Shown here: positions 16,560 through 25,481 of the stretch, in pieces
Layout: each line of letters starts with the position of its first letter
How positions within the stretch are numbered: the first letter of the stretch is position 1
Assembly (NCBI GenBank): GCA_028867035.1
Contig: JAGWHB010000004.1
Span: 62,001-126,000, forward strand
Direction of reading: 5' to 3'
DNA from: Nitrososphaerota archaeon
GTDB lineage: Archaea > Thermoproteota > Nitrososphaeria > Nitrososphaerales > Gagatemarchaeaceae
Length of the DNA stretch: 64,000 nucleotides
Translations under genes and position numbers: made by a program
Notes under the pieces: generated by a model
What the model was told of the DNA's origin: nothing
The model's input: only the letters and a program-made list of their open reading frames with translations
Database searches by the model: none

Positions 16560-18437
16560 CTACTTGCGGAGGGTCTCGTTGATTTTCTGCCGAAGCAGCC
16601 GTGCGACCGTGGCGCCGTCGGCCTTCCCGCGGAGCTCCTTCATGGCCTCCCCCATGAGCGGAGAAAAGGCTGATTCGCCTTTCTCTGAGACCTGTTGCGA
16701 CTCCCTCGCCACCAGGGCCCTGATCACCAGGGCCACCTGAGCTTCGCTCATGGTCACCAGGCCCAACATGTCGATGGCCTCAGCCACTGTCACGCCCTTC
16801 TCCCCCACCAGCTTCAGTATGTCCGGTATCGCTTCCTTGGCGGCCCGCCCCGATGACACGGCGTCCAGCACCCTCGTCAGGACGTCTGGGGCGTACCCTG
16901 CCTCAGGGACCCCCTCACGCCCCATCCTGGCCGGGATGTCAACCAGGACCGAAGCAATGAACGACGGCTCCAACCTGAGCCTCTTGCTAAGCTCCTCGAA
17001 GTCTTCGGTGACTTCAGAGTCGTACACCTTCAGGGCCAGGTCTCTGCTGAGAGAGTAGGACCGCTGGAGCCTCTCTACCCTGGCGGACCAGTCCTCGGGG
17101 ACTTCCTTCGATATCTTCGCACGCAGTGCCCGCGTCAACTGGATGACAGGGATGTCTGTTTCCGGGTACATCCGCTGCGACCCGGGCCGAGGGCGCATGT
17201 ACCTGGTCTCACCGGCGTCAGTGGCCGCCCTCGTCTCAGCGGGGACTCCCTTCACCGTCTGCTCGAGCCTGGACACAAGCAGAGGGACTACCCGATCGAC
17301 CACTTCCTTCCTGCCCGCGACGAGCACGAGGCCGTCATCTTCGGAGCACCCCATCGTCCGCCGGAGGGCCTCCTCTTCGGAGGCACCGACCCCCTGACTT
17401 TCGAACTCGTCAGAATGGATCACACCGCCGAGGGAGTTCGCCCTCGCCACTTCCGCGAGTTCCTTCCCCAGCCTCACACCGGGTTCCGGCTCCCACCCGA
17501 AAAGGCCCCCGAGTCCTTCCGCGCATATGCAAACGACATCTGCGTCCCCCGAGAGGAGCCTCTTGAGCGCCCCGGAACCTGTGTGCGACAGTATCGTCGT
17601 GGCGTCTTTGAAGGTGCACTTCACTCTCCTGATCCCCTTTTCCTTCAGCTTCCTCGAGACCTGCGCCAGCATCGTCTGGCGTCTCCGCTCATAGTCGACG
17701 ACCTTCGGCAGCAGGTTGAGCTTCTGGACCCCCTTCACCTCGACCACCATTCCACCGTCCAGAGACACGTTGAGGTCCTGCCTTATGGTCCCCAGGCCGC
17801 GGGCCACCCTCCCTGTGGATCGGAGCACCCTGCCGAGGTGGAGCGCGACGCGGGCCACGAATTCCGGGTCTCCTCTGACAGGGTCAAGAGCCACTTCCAC
17901 CAGCCCGACCCCGAGCCTGTCCAGCGCGAAGCGACGTGTCGTCTCGTCCTCTCCGAGGATGCGGGCCGCGTCTTCTTCGATGGTAACCGACTGCACCCCG
18001 ACACTTGTCCCTTCGACGTCGAACGAGCCCCCCAACCCGACGACGGCTGTCCTCTGGAACCCGCCGGTGTTGGAGCCGTCTATCACTATCTTCCGCATCA
18101 CGTGCACCTCGTCCATGGGGTTGGAACCGAGCGTGGCGGCGGTGAGGAGCGCCGCCTCGAGCCCTTCCCCGCTCAGGCAGTGGGGTGGTTCCTCGTCGGC
18201 GTCGACGAGGCATGACGATTCCGGGCTCCAGAAGTAGATGTTCGACTTCCCCTTGGAATATTCGAACGTGGCGGCAGGGTCGACCTTCCCCGTCTCGCTC
18301 TGCGCCGGCCGCAACCTCCTTTCGAAATGATAGGGGAACTCCTCTGTCTTCACGGGCGGGCAGGCGCAGAATAGTTTCGTTGAGCAAGCGAGCTGTTGGT
18401 GGATCTCCAGCCCCACGAGGAGCTCTTCTCGGCCCAT
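16560..18437 (-). CDS. gatE: Glutamyl-tRNA(Gln) amidotransferase subunit E
   Basis: GatE recognises Glu-tRNA(Gln) and, with GatD, converts it to Gln-tRNA(Gln) in archaea. From the ATG at 18437 (GGTGA upstream) the protein is 625 residues, the family's normal length. It shows the GatB-like kinase domain (GLEIHQQL, RRLRPAQSETGKVDP, IDGSNTGGFQRTAVVG, LNVSLDGGMVVEVKGVQ), the AspRS-like insertion in the middle and a C-terminal YqeY-like tail (ALVARESQQ ... GEAMKELRGKADGATVARLL). A GTG at 18446 would overlap the GatD stop. gatD lies directly upstream in the same operon. Confidence 0.95.
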   Translation of the reverse strand: MGREELLVGLEIHQQLACSTKLFCACPPVKTEEFPYHFERRLRPAQSETGKVDPAATFEYSKGKSNIYFWSPESSCLVDADEEPPHCLSGEGLEAALLTAATLGSNPMDEVHVMRKIVIDGSNTGGFQRTAVVGLGGSFDVEGTSVGVQSVTIEEDAARILGEDETTRRFALDRLGVGLVEVALDPVRGDPEFVARVALHLGRVLRSTGRVARGLGTIRQDLNVSLDGGMVVEVKGVQKLNLLPKVVDYERRRQTMLAQVSRKLKEKGIRRVKCTFKDATTILSHTGSGALKRLLSGDADVVCICAEGLGGLFGWEPEPGVRLGKELAEVARANSLGGVIHSDEFESQGVGASEEEALRRTMGCSEDDGLVLVAGRKEVVDRVVPLLVSRLEQTVKGVPAETRAATDAGETRYMRPRPGSQRMYPETDIPVIQLTRALRAKISKEVPEDWSARVERLQRSYSLSRDLALKVYDSEVTEDFEELSKRLRLEPSFIASVLVDIPARMGREGVPEAGYAPDVLTRVLDAVSSGRAAKEAIPDILKLVGEKGVTVAEAIDMLGLVTMSEAQVALVIRALVARESQQVSEKGESAFSPLMGEAMKELRGKADGATVARLLRQKINETLRK

Positions 18438-18442
18438 CCCCT

Positions 18443-19765
18443 TCACCAGGGCTTGCCGGGGAAGGTGCGGGTCGTCGTTTCTCCGGCGAGGTCCACGGAC
18501 ATCAGCTCCTTCGCCTTGCTCCCGCCGGCCCCCGTGCCGAGGACCCACATCGCCTTCGCCAGCGCCGTCTCCGAAAGCATGTCCTCGAGGGGGAGGACAC
18601 CCGCTTGCAGCAGGTCCCTCCCTGTGTCGTAGACGTTGAGGTCTACCCGCCCATCGATGCACTGCGACGTCATGCAGGCGAGGCCGCCCGCCCTTACGAA
18701 CCGCCCCAGCTCCCGGACCACCTCCCTGTTCACGTGGCCGAGACCGGTCCCCTCGATTACGAGGGCTCTGATGCCCTGCCTCTTCGCGGCTCTTATGGCG
18801 TTCCCAGTCATGGACGGGTAGAATTTCAGCAGGGCCACCCTCTCGTCGAACTTCGGACGTGGCTTGAACTGTCCGCCTCCCCTCGGCGGGAGGTCCCCTG
18901 ACGTGCGTTCGAGCCCCTCCCTCCCCCACACTGCCGCCAGAGGCACACCCACCGATACGAAGGCGTCCCTCCTGCTCGTGTGGTTCTTCCTCACCCTCGT
19001 CCCCTTGTGAAACGCCACCCTGTCGTCGCTCTCCCCCAGGTGCATCGCGACGTAGACCCCTGACAGGTCGGCTGACCCAGCGACAGTCACTGCGGCTACA
19101 AGGTTGAGGGGGGCGTCAGAAGAAGGCCTGTCCGGGGACCGCTGGGCCCCCACGAGGATGACAGGGATCGGCACCCCGGCGAGCGCGAAGCTCAGCGCGG
19201 CGGCTGTGTAACCGAGCGTGTCCGTGCCGTGCGTGATGACTACCCCGTCGAACTCCTCCCTGACCGCCTTCGCCACCCTCTGGGCGAGCTTCGTCCAGTG
19301 CCGAGGGGATATGTTCTCGCTGAACACGTCGAACATTATCTCAGGCTGGAGCCGGGCGAGCTCGGAGAGCTCAGGGACGAGCGAGTGCAGCTCGGCCGAG
19401 CTTACGGCCGGATGGACGGCGCCCGTCCTGTAGTCGATCCTGCTCGCTATCGTCCCACCCGTCCCAAGTATCAGCACGCGCGGGAGCCCCCCGGTGGATT
19501 TCGGGGGGGCGGGGGGTGCGAAGGACGGCTTCTCCCCCTTCGCCACGACCTTGACTCCCTTCAACCCTTCGAGGTCGAGCCCGACGTTGTAACCCGAACG
19601 GAGCTTCAGGACGACATGTGCGGCGTCGCCGTGCAGGTACCGGGGGACGAGCGTACCTGTCACCACCCCCCATGAAGTCCTGACCTCGACCACGTCTCCG
19701 ATGGCGGCCCCGGCGTCCTTCAGAAACCGAAGGGCATCTCCCTTGTACCCCGAGAGGTCGCCCAT
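18443..19765 (-). CDS. gatD: Glutamyl-tRNA(Gln) amidotransferase subunit D
   Basis: GatD is the asparaginase-type glutaminase that supplies ammonia to GatE. The 440-residue protein has an N-terminal beta-barrel (VVEVRTSWGVVTGTLVPRYL) and then the L-asparaginase core with the two catalytic Thr motifs, LGTGGTIASRIDYRTGAV (about 100-117) and VITHGTDTLGYTAAA (about 175-190), plus AQRSPDRPSSDAPLNL and HKGTRVRKNHTSRRDAF. Length and domain order are normal. The stop lies five bases before the gatE ATG, so the two subunits are likely co-translated. Confidence 0.95.
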   Translation of the reverse strand: MGDLSGYKGDALRFLKDAGAAIGDVVEVRTSWGVVTGTLVPRYLHGDAAHVVLKLRSGYNVGLDLEGLKGVKVVAKGEKPSFAPPAPPKSTGGLPRVLILGTGGTIASRIDYRTGAVHPAVSSAELHSLVPELSELARLQPEIMFDVFSENISPRHWTKLAQRVAKAVREEFDGVVITHGTDTLGYTAAALSFALAGVPIPVILVGAQRSPDRPSSDAPLNLVAAVTVAGSADLSGVYVAMHLGESDDRVAFHKGTRVRKNHTSRRDAFVSVGVPLAAVWGREGLERTSGDLPPRGGGQFKPRPKFDERVALLKFYPSMTGNAIRAAKRQGIRALVIEGTGLGHVNREVVRELGRFVRAGGLACMTSQCIDGRVDLNVYDTGRDLLQAGVLPLEDMLSETALAKAMWVLGTGAGGSKAKELMSVDLAGETTTRTFPGKPW

Positions 19766-19874
19766 GGGATTAGTCCCGGGCCGGTTCGGTCTTAAAGGAT
19801 TGTTCGATCATCGCCGAAACGGTTAATGAGAGAGGTCGTCGAGGCGCCCTGAAACTACCCAGGGTGCTTGATGC

Positions 19875-20873
19875 TTGACAAACGAAAGGAATCTCTCGAT
19901 AGAAGTGGACGGGCTCCGGCGGGAGTTCAAGGGCAAGGGTTCTCCCGTGGTCGCCCTGGACGGCGTCAGCCTGAACGTGGGCCTGGGCGAGGTGTTCGGA
20001 GTCCTCGGGCCGAACGGCGCAGGGAAGACGACGATGATCAGGATCCTTTCGACGCTTTTGCTCCCGACAGGAGGGTCGGCGAAGGTGATGGGGTTCGACG
20101 TCGAGCACGAGCCCGAGAAGGTGAGGCGCGTGATCAACATGGCCAGCGGGGCCGAGAAGGCGGGGTACGACTTCATCAGCGCCAAGAGGAACCTGTGGTT
20201 CTTTTCGCAGCTCTACGGACTCCCGAGCGAGGCCGCGGAAAGGAGGATAGGCGAGCTGAGCGAGGAACTGGGGCTTACGAAGTACCTCGACAGGAAGTTC
20301 TACGCCCTGTCTACGGGGTACAGGCAGAGGGCGACGATAGCACGGGCGTTCATCAACGACCCGAAGGTGGTGTTTCTGGACGAGCCGACCATCGGGCTCG
20401 ATGTGATGACCGCGCGCAGCATCAGGGACTTCATCCTGAACGAAGCGAGGAAGAACGGGAGGACGATAATGCTTGCCACCCACAACATGGCCGAGGTCGA
20501 GGCCATATGCGACAGGGTGGCGATCATCGACAAGGGAAAGATAATAGCGTCAGGGACGCCGGACGAGCTCAAGCGGTCTCTGGGGGTCCCTGCCCTCGTG
20601 ATGGAGGTGTCCCCCGCCCGGGCTGAATTCGAGATGCTGTCGAAGGTCTCAGGGGTCAAGGGGTTCACTTCGTCTACCGAGGAGGAGAGGGGGGTGTCCA
20701 CGGTCCAGGTCGTCGTGGAGAGCGATGCAGCCGCGAGGGCAGCCGAGGAGGCGGTCAGGAAGGAAGGGCTGAAGGTGGACGCTTCGTGGCGCAAGCAGGC
20801 GACCCTGGAGGAGGTATTCGTCGCCCTGGTCGGGCGGGGCTTCAAGGAAAGGGAAGAGCAGGATGTCGTTTAG
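19875..20873 (+). CDS. ABC transporter ATP-binding protein
   Basis: This 332-residue ATPase energises the two permeases that follow. It has Walker A GPNGAGKT at 45-52, the Q-loop region, an unusual signature LSTGYRQR in place of LSGGQ, Walker B VVFLDEP and the H-loop MLATHNM. A C-terminal domain of about 100 residues (ALVMEVSPARAEFEML ...) is like those in drug and antibiotic exporters of the DrrA/CcmA type. The start is a TTG at 19875. The next gene overlaps by 11 bases. The substrate is unknown and efflux is likely. Confidence 0.88.
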   Translation: MTNERNLSIEVDGLRREFKGKGSPVVALDGVSLNVGLGEVFGVLGPNGAGKTTMIRILSTLLLPTGGSAKVMGFDVEHEPEKVRRVINMASGAEKAGYDFISAKRNLWFFSQLYGLPSEAAERRIGELSEELGLTKYLDRKFYALSTGYRQRATIARAFINDPKVVFLDEPTIGLDVMTARSIRDFILNEARKNGRTIMLATHNMAEVEAICDRVAIIDKGKIIASGTPDELKRSLGVPALVMEVSPARAEFEMLSKVSGVKGFTSSTEEERGVSTVQVVVESDAAARAAEEAVRKEGLKVDASWRKQATLEEVFVALVGRGFKEREEQDVV

Positions 20874-21672
20874 CCCCTGGGTGCGGACCATGAAGGCCCG
20901 GGCGCTCGTGCGCCTGTGGAGCATCTTCGGGGAGCCGCTGTGGATAGTCGTCAGCATGGGGTTCCCTGTCCTCTCATCCCTCGCATTCGCCCTGCTCTAT
21001 TACAGCATAGGGGCCACGGCGTTCATCGGATTCGCCGTCCTCGGCGGGGTCATGGTCTCTTTCTGGGGGAACGTGCTCTGGTCCATGGCCAGCCAGTTCA
21101 ATTGGGACAAGCAGGAAGGGCTCTTCGAGATTTACCTCACCTCACCGGCGTCCATCACGGCGGTACTGATCGGGATGTCCGTCGGGGGGATAATAGGGAC
21201 AGTCCCATCTGCCATCATCGTGACAGCCCTCGGGTGGGTGCTCTTCCACCCGGTCGTCAACGCCTCCTGGGGAGGTGTCATCCTTACGTTCGGCCTGACT
21301 CTGGCGTCGCTCTACGCCCTGGGGATGGCGCTGTCGTCGCTCTACCTCGCGTATGGGAGAGAGGCGGAGTCGCTCAACGAGGTCCTGCAGGAGCCGGTCT
21401 CGATGGTGTCAGGGCTGTACTTTCCGTCGCTTGGGAGCCTTTCTCCATTCCCGTTCGCCGTACAGATCGCTGCATCCCTCATCCCCCTGACCATAGGGAT
21501 GGACGCGCTCAGAAAGACACTGTTCTATGGCAACGACATCGGGCAGGTCTGGCCCGACCTGGCAATACTCGCTGTGATGGCCGTGGTACTCCTCTTCCTC
21601 TCTTCTCTCGCCCTGAAGTTCCTGGAGAACATAGGGAGGAGGGACGGGACCATAGCGGTGAGGATCCGATGA
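20863..21672 (+). CDS. ABC-2 type transporter permease
   Basis: The 269-residue membrane protein has six predicted spans and starts with a cytosolic stretch (SFSPWVRTMKARALVRLWSI) typical of ABC-2 permeases. A conserved loop (FEIYLTSPAS) precedes span 3. It overlaps the ATPase gene by 11 bases and its stop overlaps the next permease start (ATGA). It probably forms a heterodimer with that second permease. Substrate cannot be inferred. Confidence 0.82.
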   Translation: MSFSPWVRTMKARALVRLWSIFGEPLWIVVSMGFPVLSSLAFALLYYSIGATAFIGFAVLGGVMVSFWGNVLWSMASQFNWDKQEGLFEIYLTSPASITAVLIGMSVGGIIGTVPSAIIVTALGWVLFHPVVNASWGGVILTFGLTLASLYALGMALSSLYLAYGREAESLNEVLQEPVSMVSGLYFPSLGSLSPFPFAVQIAASLIPLTIGMDALRKTLFYGNDIGQVWPDLAILAVMAVVLLFLSSLALKFLENIGRRDGTIAVRIR

Positions 21673-22508
21673 CCAGCCTCAGGCCCCTGTTCGCGTCCGC
21701 CTGGATGGGGATCCAGCACGACATCGCCTGGACCACGCCGGCCCTTTCGGTGGCCCTCAGGGCGGTGGCTCCCTTCGCGTCGGCCATGACGGTCTCCATA
21801 GTCTATTGGTTCGGCACCAAGAACTCCGGGGTCCTGTTCAGCCCATCCCATCTCGCCTACGTGTTGGTCGGCTCCGCGCTTTATGCCCACGTGGCGTCCT
21901 ACGCCTGGGTCCCCACAGTAGCCATCGCAGAGGGGAAGAACCTCTCCGTGTTCCCCCACATCTACCTGACTTCTCGCTCGACGGCTTTCTACGTCGCAGG
22001 AAGGCTGCTTTCGGCATTCGTCATCTCTACGATAACCTCGATGGCGGCCCTGGCACTCGCGTATTACGCCCTCGGGTCGTTCGTCGGGGCACCGATACCC
22101 ATCGGCGTCACGTTGAGCTCAGCGGCGATGCTGGCGGGCGCCCTTCTTGCGAACATCCCTGGCGCGCTGGGGCTCGGATACCTGCTGGGCGCGTATTCTC
22201 TATACGCGAGCAAGTTCGAGTGGTCGTTGCCGGGCTACGTCGCTGGCCTGCTCATGGTTTTCTCCGGCGCCCTCTTCCCCACCAGCACCCTGCCTTGGCC
22301 CCTTTCGGTCGCCGCGTCCTACCTCCCTTTCACCCAGTTCATAGCCGCGGCCCGGGGGGCCCTGGTGGCGGGGGCCGGAGACTACGCGATGTCCATGGCG
22401 CTCTGCCTTGTTGGAGGAGTTATCTTCCTGGCAGGGGGCCTCCTGGTCTATTTCGCGTCTGAGAGGAAGGCACGCAAAGACGGCGTCATCGACAGAAGGC
22501 TCGCCTAG
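21669..22508 (+). CDS. ABC-2 type transporter permease, second subunit
   Basis: The true start is the ATG at 21669, coupled to the previous stop by an ATGA overlap. The frame is open upstream only through the other permease. The product is 279 residues with about six spans and a loop VFPHIYLTSRS equivalent to FEIYLTSPAS of its partner, which supports a heterodimeric exporter. It ends four bases into the convergent elp3 gene. Confidence 0.8.
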   Translation: MTSLRPLFASAWMGIQHDIAWTTPALSVALRAVAPFASAMTVSIVYWFGTKNSGVLFSPSHLAYVLVGSALYAHVASYAWVPTVAIAEGKNLSVFPHIYLTSRSTAFYVAGRLLSAFVISTITSMAALALAYYALGSFVGAPIPIGVTLSSAAMLAGALLANIPGALGLGYLLGAYSLYASKFEWSLPGYVAGLLMVFSGALFPTSTLPWPLSVAASYLPFTQFIAAARGALVAGAGDYAMSMALCLVGGVIFLAGGLLVYFASERKARKDGVIDRRLA

Positions 22509-24100
22509 GCTATGAGCCTTGACATGTAGGGGCCTTCCTTGCCGTAGCCCAGCTTCCTGTAGTAGTTCCTCGTGCCGACGGCGCTCGTGACGAGGAGCTT
22601 CCTCGCGTCGAAGTCTTCCCGCGCGGTCTTCTCCATCCGGCGCATCAGGGAAGCACCGAGCCCGCGGTGCTGCCAGGCGCTACTTTCCCTTTCCCCCACC
22701 CGGACCGTCATGCCGTACACCCTCAGCTCCCTCACCACGGCCGAGCCCGTCATCTCCTGCCTGTGGGCTCCAGCGGATGGAAGTCGGAGGCGCACGAAGG
22801 CGGCAATGACACCCGACCTCCTGCTCTTGTAGGAGCCGAAGACCTCTGTCCCTCCGGATGCGGCATAACGGATTTCGTTGTACTCGAGAGGGTCGTCTTC
22901 GCCCAGAGACCCCGGGTCCCTCAGCACTACCTCCCTGCAGCGGATGCAGCGGCAGGAGATCCCCTTGTCGGCCGCACGCTTCAGGACAAGCTGCCGCAGG
23001 TTGCCGTTCTGTACCCCTCCTTCGATCTCCTTCGCCGGGATCTCCCTCTGGATCCTCATTATCCTGTGCCAGGGCGGGACCCACCTCTTCATCTCGCTCA
23101 GAAGCTCGACCACTGTTTCGACGTCGTAGGGCTCATAGAGCCCCGCCTCGAATTGGCGCGCCAGGGCCGTCCCCGGGACCACCAGGGTCGGGTAGAGCTT
23201 CGACATGTCTGGCCTGAACGACTCGTCTTCGAAGAGCCGCCGAAGGTCCTGGAGGTCTTCGTCGGGGGTGGACCCCGGGAGGCCGGGCATCATGTGGACA
23301 GTCACCTTAAGGCCCGCGTCTCTCGCCAACTGGAAGGCTTTTGCCGAGTCCGCAACCGTGTGCCCCCTGTTGCTCTTCACAAGGGCCACTTCCCGCAGGC
23401 TCTGGACCCCGATCTCGAGCCTGGTGATGCCGTAGGTGAGCATGAGGTCGACGTCCTCCGGTCTGCACCAGTCCGGCTTCGACTCCAGGGTGAGGCCTAC
23501 GCAGCGGCTGGAGGCTTTTTCGTTGAGCATCTGGGCATCCTCGAGTGTAGACGACTCTGTCCCGTTCAGGCCGTCGTACACGCCTTTCACGAATCCGAGC
23601 TGGTAAGCCTTCGGGACGGCGATGAACGTCCCACCCTCGATTATAGTCTCCACCTTTCCCACCTCGTGGCCGTTGGCCTCGTACTTCGCGAGGCACTTCC
23701 GCACCTGGAGGAAAGGGTCGAACTCTGCGGCAAGAGCTGACTTCATCCCCGGGCTCTGTGGAAGATAGGACTGGGGAGTCCCGATCCTTGGACCTCCAGG
23801 GCAGAACACGCAGGTGCCGTGGGGGCACGAGAAGGGCGCAGAGAATGCGGTTACGACGACTATGCCCGACGCGCTGCGCCGGGGGTGGACCCTGAGCATC
23901 TGCTCGAAAGAAATTCGTGAGCCCGGACCGAGGGCCCCCAGGATCTCCGAGTTCGAAACGTACCTGTCGAGGGCGAAGTCGGAGGCGGCCTTCTTCTTGA
24001 GCTTCTCCAGGCCCTCCCTCGAGCCCACCTTGCCCTGGGAGACCTGGTCTGCGATGTACGTTACCGCGTCGTGGAGCCTATCGATTTCCTGGTCGGTCAC
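22505..24100 (-). CDS. Elp3-type tRNA U34 modification enzyme (radical SAM and GNAT)
   Basis: Archaeal Elp3 adds a carboxymethyl group to C5 of wobble uridine using acetyl-CoA and SAM. The 531-residue protein has the radical-SAM cluster CPHGTCVFCPGG (C92, C97, C100), the following Elp3 signatures EGGTFIAVP and RLEIGVQSL, a zinc-type Cys cluster (CRCIRCRE) and a C-terminal acetyltransferase domain (about 390-531: EVFGSYKSRRSGVIAAFVRL ... QHRGLGASLMRRMEK). The GTG start at 24100 overlaps the stop of a small upstream frame as GTGA, which supports this start. Confidence 0.93.
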   Translation of the reverse strand: MTDQEIDRLHDAVTYIADQVSQGKVGSREGLEKLKKKAASDFALDRYVSNSEILGALGPGSRISFEQMLRVHPRRSASGIVVVTAFSAPFSCPHGTCVFCPGGPRIGTPQSYLPQSPGMKSALAAEFDPFLQVRKCLAKYEANGHEVGKVETIIEGGTFIAVPKAYQLGFVKGVYDGLNGTESSTLEDAQMLNEKASSRCVGLTLESKPDWCRPEDVDLMLTYGITRLEIGVQSLREVALVKSNRGHTVADSAKAFQLARDAGLKVTVHMMPGLPGSTPDEDLQDLRRLFEDESFRPDMSKLYPTLVVPGTALARQFEAGLYEPYDVETVVELLSEMKRWVPPWHRIMRIQREIPAKEIEGGVQNGNLRQLVLKRAADKGISCRCIRCREVVLRDPGSLGEDDPLEYNEIRYAASGGTEVFGSYKSRRSGVIAAFVRLRLPSAGAHRQEMTGSAVVRELRVYGMTVRVGERESSAWQHRGLGASLMRRMEKTAREDFDARKLLVTSAVGTRNYYRKLGYGKEGPYMSRLIA

Positions 24101-24242
24101 CGGCGAAGCCAGTTCTGGCCTGGCTTGCGCTTGAGAGTAAAGCGTTTCTCATAGGTCCGCTTGTTCCTGACCTTCGGTATCTTACTCCTCTTGGGCTTGC
24201 CCTCTAATTTTGGGGTCTGACTGCGGACTTAAGGGCTCTCAT
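24097..24242 (-). pseudogene. Small Lys/Arg-rich ORF coupled to elp3, apparently frameshifted
   Basis: A minus-strand frame from about 24227 to 24097 reads as a very basic 40-residue peptide (PKRSKIPKVRNKRTYEKRF ... GQNWLRR) and its TGA overlaps the elp3 GTG as GTGA, the overlap pattern of true operon genes. It has no start codon in frame. An ATG at 24242 begins another frame that reaches a CCCCAAAA run and then stops. One extra base in that run would join them into a 48-residue basic protein. It may be a small RNA-binding protein, or the 3' end of a gene cut off by the AT-rich islet beside it. I do not recognise it. Confidence 0.32.
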
Positions 24243-24369
24243 TGAGAGTTTCCCTGCCTTTGTGATTGAAGGCAGCCAGTAATGAGCTGGCCTGCTGACT
24301 TCCGTGAGTTGGCATTTGTTCTTCTCTACCTCCTGAGTACTGCTCTCCGTAGTATGGATTTAATCTTTC

Positions 24370-24987
24370 TTAGCTCAAGATGTGGTTAATGAAAACTGGC
24401 CCTGTATCATCAATGGAATCGGAGGCAGACGGAAAGACAACCTTGGTCTTGTCAAAGAAGTGGCACATGGCGTTTAGGCGAGCAAGTCTATCTTCCGTCG
24501 CAACATGACTTGGCTTCCATCTTTTCTCTGTCTCGACCTCCACCGCAATAATCTCATTCCCATCGAAGACTATGGCGTCAGGTATTCTCTTTTCCTTGAT
24601 GTACTCTGACAAGGTGAAAACCCTGCAACCTTTTGACCGGAGGTTATCTGCAAGCCACTGCACGACAAGGTCGTGGGACTTCCTAGATTGAATTCTCCTT
24701 GCTACGATTTCTGGATCGTCGTTCAGTTTTTTCAGTTGCGGGGCTTTCGCCGCGGAATTGGCTGACATCTTTGCCTTTATTTCACGTGCACGGTCTACGC
24801 CAACCCATGATTCAAGTGTCCGTCCCTTGTTGAGCGAAACGGACCCCTTTTTGAAGAGCCCGCTGTTCTTGACCAGTCCTATTCGGTAGCCCTCTTTCAC
24901 GCATTTCCTGCTGCAGAATTTTCTTCTATCGTCGATAGGTGACTCACAGACTGGGCATTTCGACACTCGGACTCTAGCCGAATCCAT
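24370..24987 (-). CDS. Zinc-finger/NUMOD3-like protein with PD-(D/E)XK-type nuclease domain
   Basis: The ATG at 24987 lies about 25 bases after a CTTATATC box, pointing to a leaderless 205-residue product. It has a C4 zinc finger (C11, C14, C25, C29), a NUMOD3-like segment (about 47-80: KKGSVSLNKGRTLE ... REIKAKMS) and a restriction-fold motif, IPDAIVFDG followed by IIAVEVETEK (D137, E150, E152). Zinc finger plus NUMOD is typical of homing endonucleases, but here the catalytic part looks like PD-(D/E)XK rather than HNH or GIY-YIG. The gene is visibly more AT-rich than both flanks, a sign of transfer. It may be a free-standing homing or restriction-like nuclease. Confidence 0.68.
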   Translation of the reverse strand: MDSARVRVSKCPVCESPIDDRRKFCSRKCVKEGYRIGLVKNSGLFKKGSVSLNKGRTLESWVGVDRAREIKAKMSANSAAKAPQLKKLNDDPEIVARRIQSRKSHDLVVQWLADNLRSKGCRVFTLSEYIKEKRIPDAIVFDGNEIIAVEVETEKRWKPSHVATEDRLARLNAMCHFFDKTKVVFPSASDSIDDTGPVFINHILS

Positions 24988-25095
24988 GTCGATAGCAGGA
25001 ATTGATATAAGTGCCAATCAGATCTAGCGAGGTCAACCAGGAGAGGGGTTCCTGAAACTGATAGCCAAATGTCCGTGGACCATTTGAAATTTACC

Positions 25096-25440
25096 ATGAT
25101 ACGCATCGAGAAGTCCGTCTATTCCCCGCCTGAGCGATCCGACGGCAAAAGGATCCTAGTGATGACCCTATGGCCGAGGGGTGTGTCGAAGGACAAGGTC
25201 GACCTCTGGATGAAGGAACTCGGCACCCCGAGGGACCTCATCAAATCATGGAAGTCAGGGAACGTGACCTGGGCGGAGTTCGAAACAGGGTACAGAAAGT
25301 CCCTGAAGGGGAAGGAGGGCCTCCTTCGAAGCCTGGCGCAAGAATCGAAAGAGAAGACCATCACGCTCCTCTGCACCGAAAAAGACCCCTCCTCCTGTCA
25401 CAGGTCGATCCTAAAGAAGGCAATCGAAAGTTATGTCTGA
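25096..25440 (+). CDS. DUF488-family protein
   Basis: Starting at the ATG at 25096 the product is 114 residues and matches the DUF488 family, which typically begins MIRIKR..Y and continues with LWPRGVSKDKVDLWMKEL (here about 25-42). The conserved C-terminal CTEKDPSSCHRSIL carries the Cys-x6-Cys-His-Arg motif of the family. The role is unknown, and relatives often sit near stress or metal genes. An upstream ATG at 25069 is possible but would add nine residues not typical of the family. It is divergent from the nuclease gene. Confidence 0.84.
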   Translation: MIRIEKSVYSPPERSDGKRILVMTLWPRGVSKDKVDLWMKELGTPRDLIKSWKSGNVTWAEFETGYRKSLKGKEGLLRSLAQESKEKTITLLCTEKDPSSCHRSILKKAIESYV

Positions 25441-25481
25441 AACCCTTTAATGGCGTATGGTGAGAGCGGAAACGAACTCTG

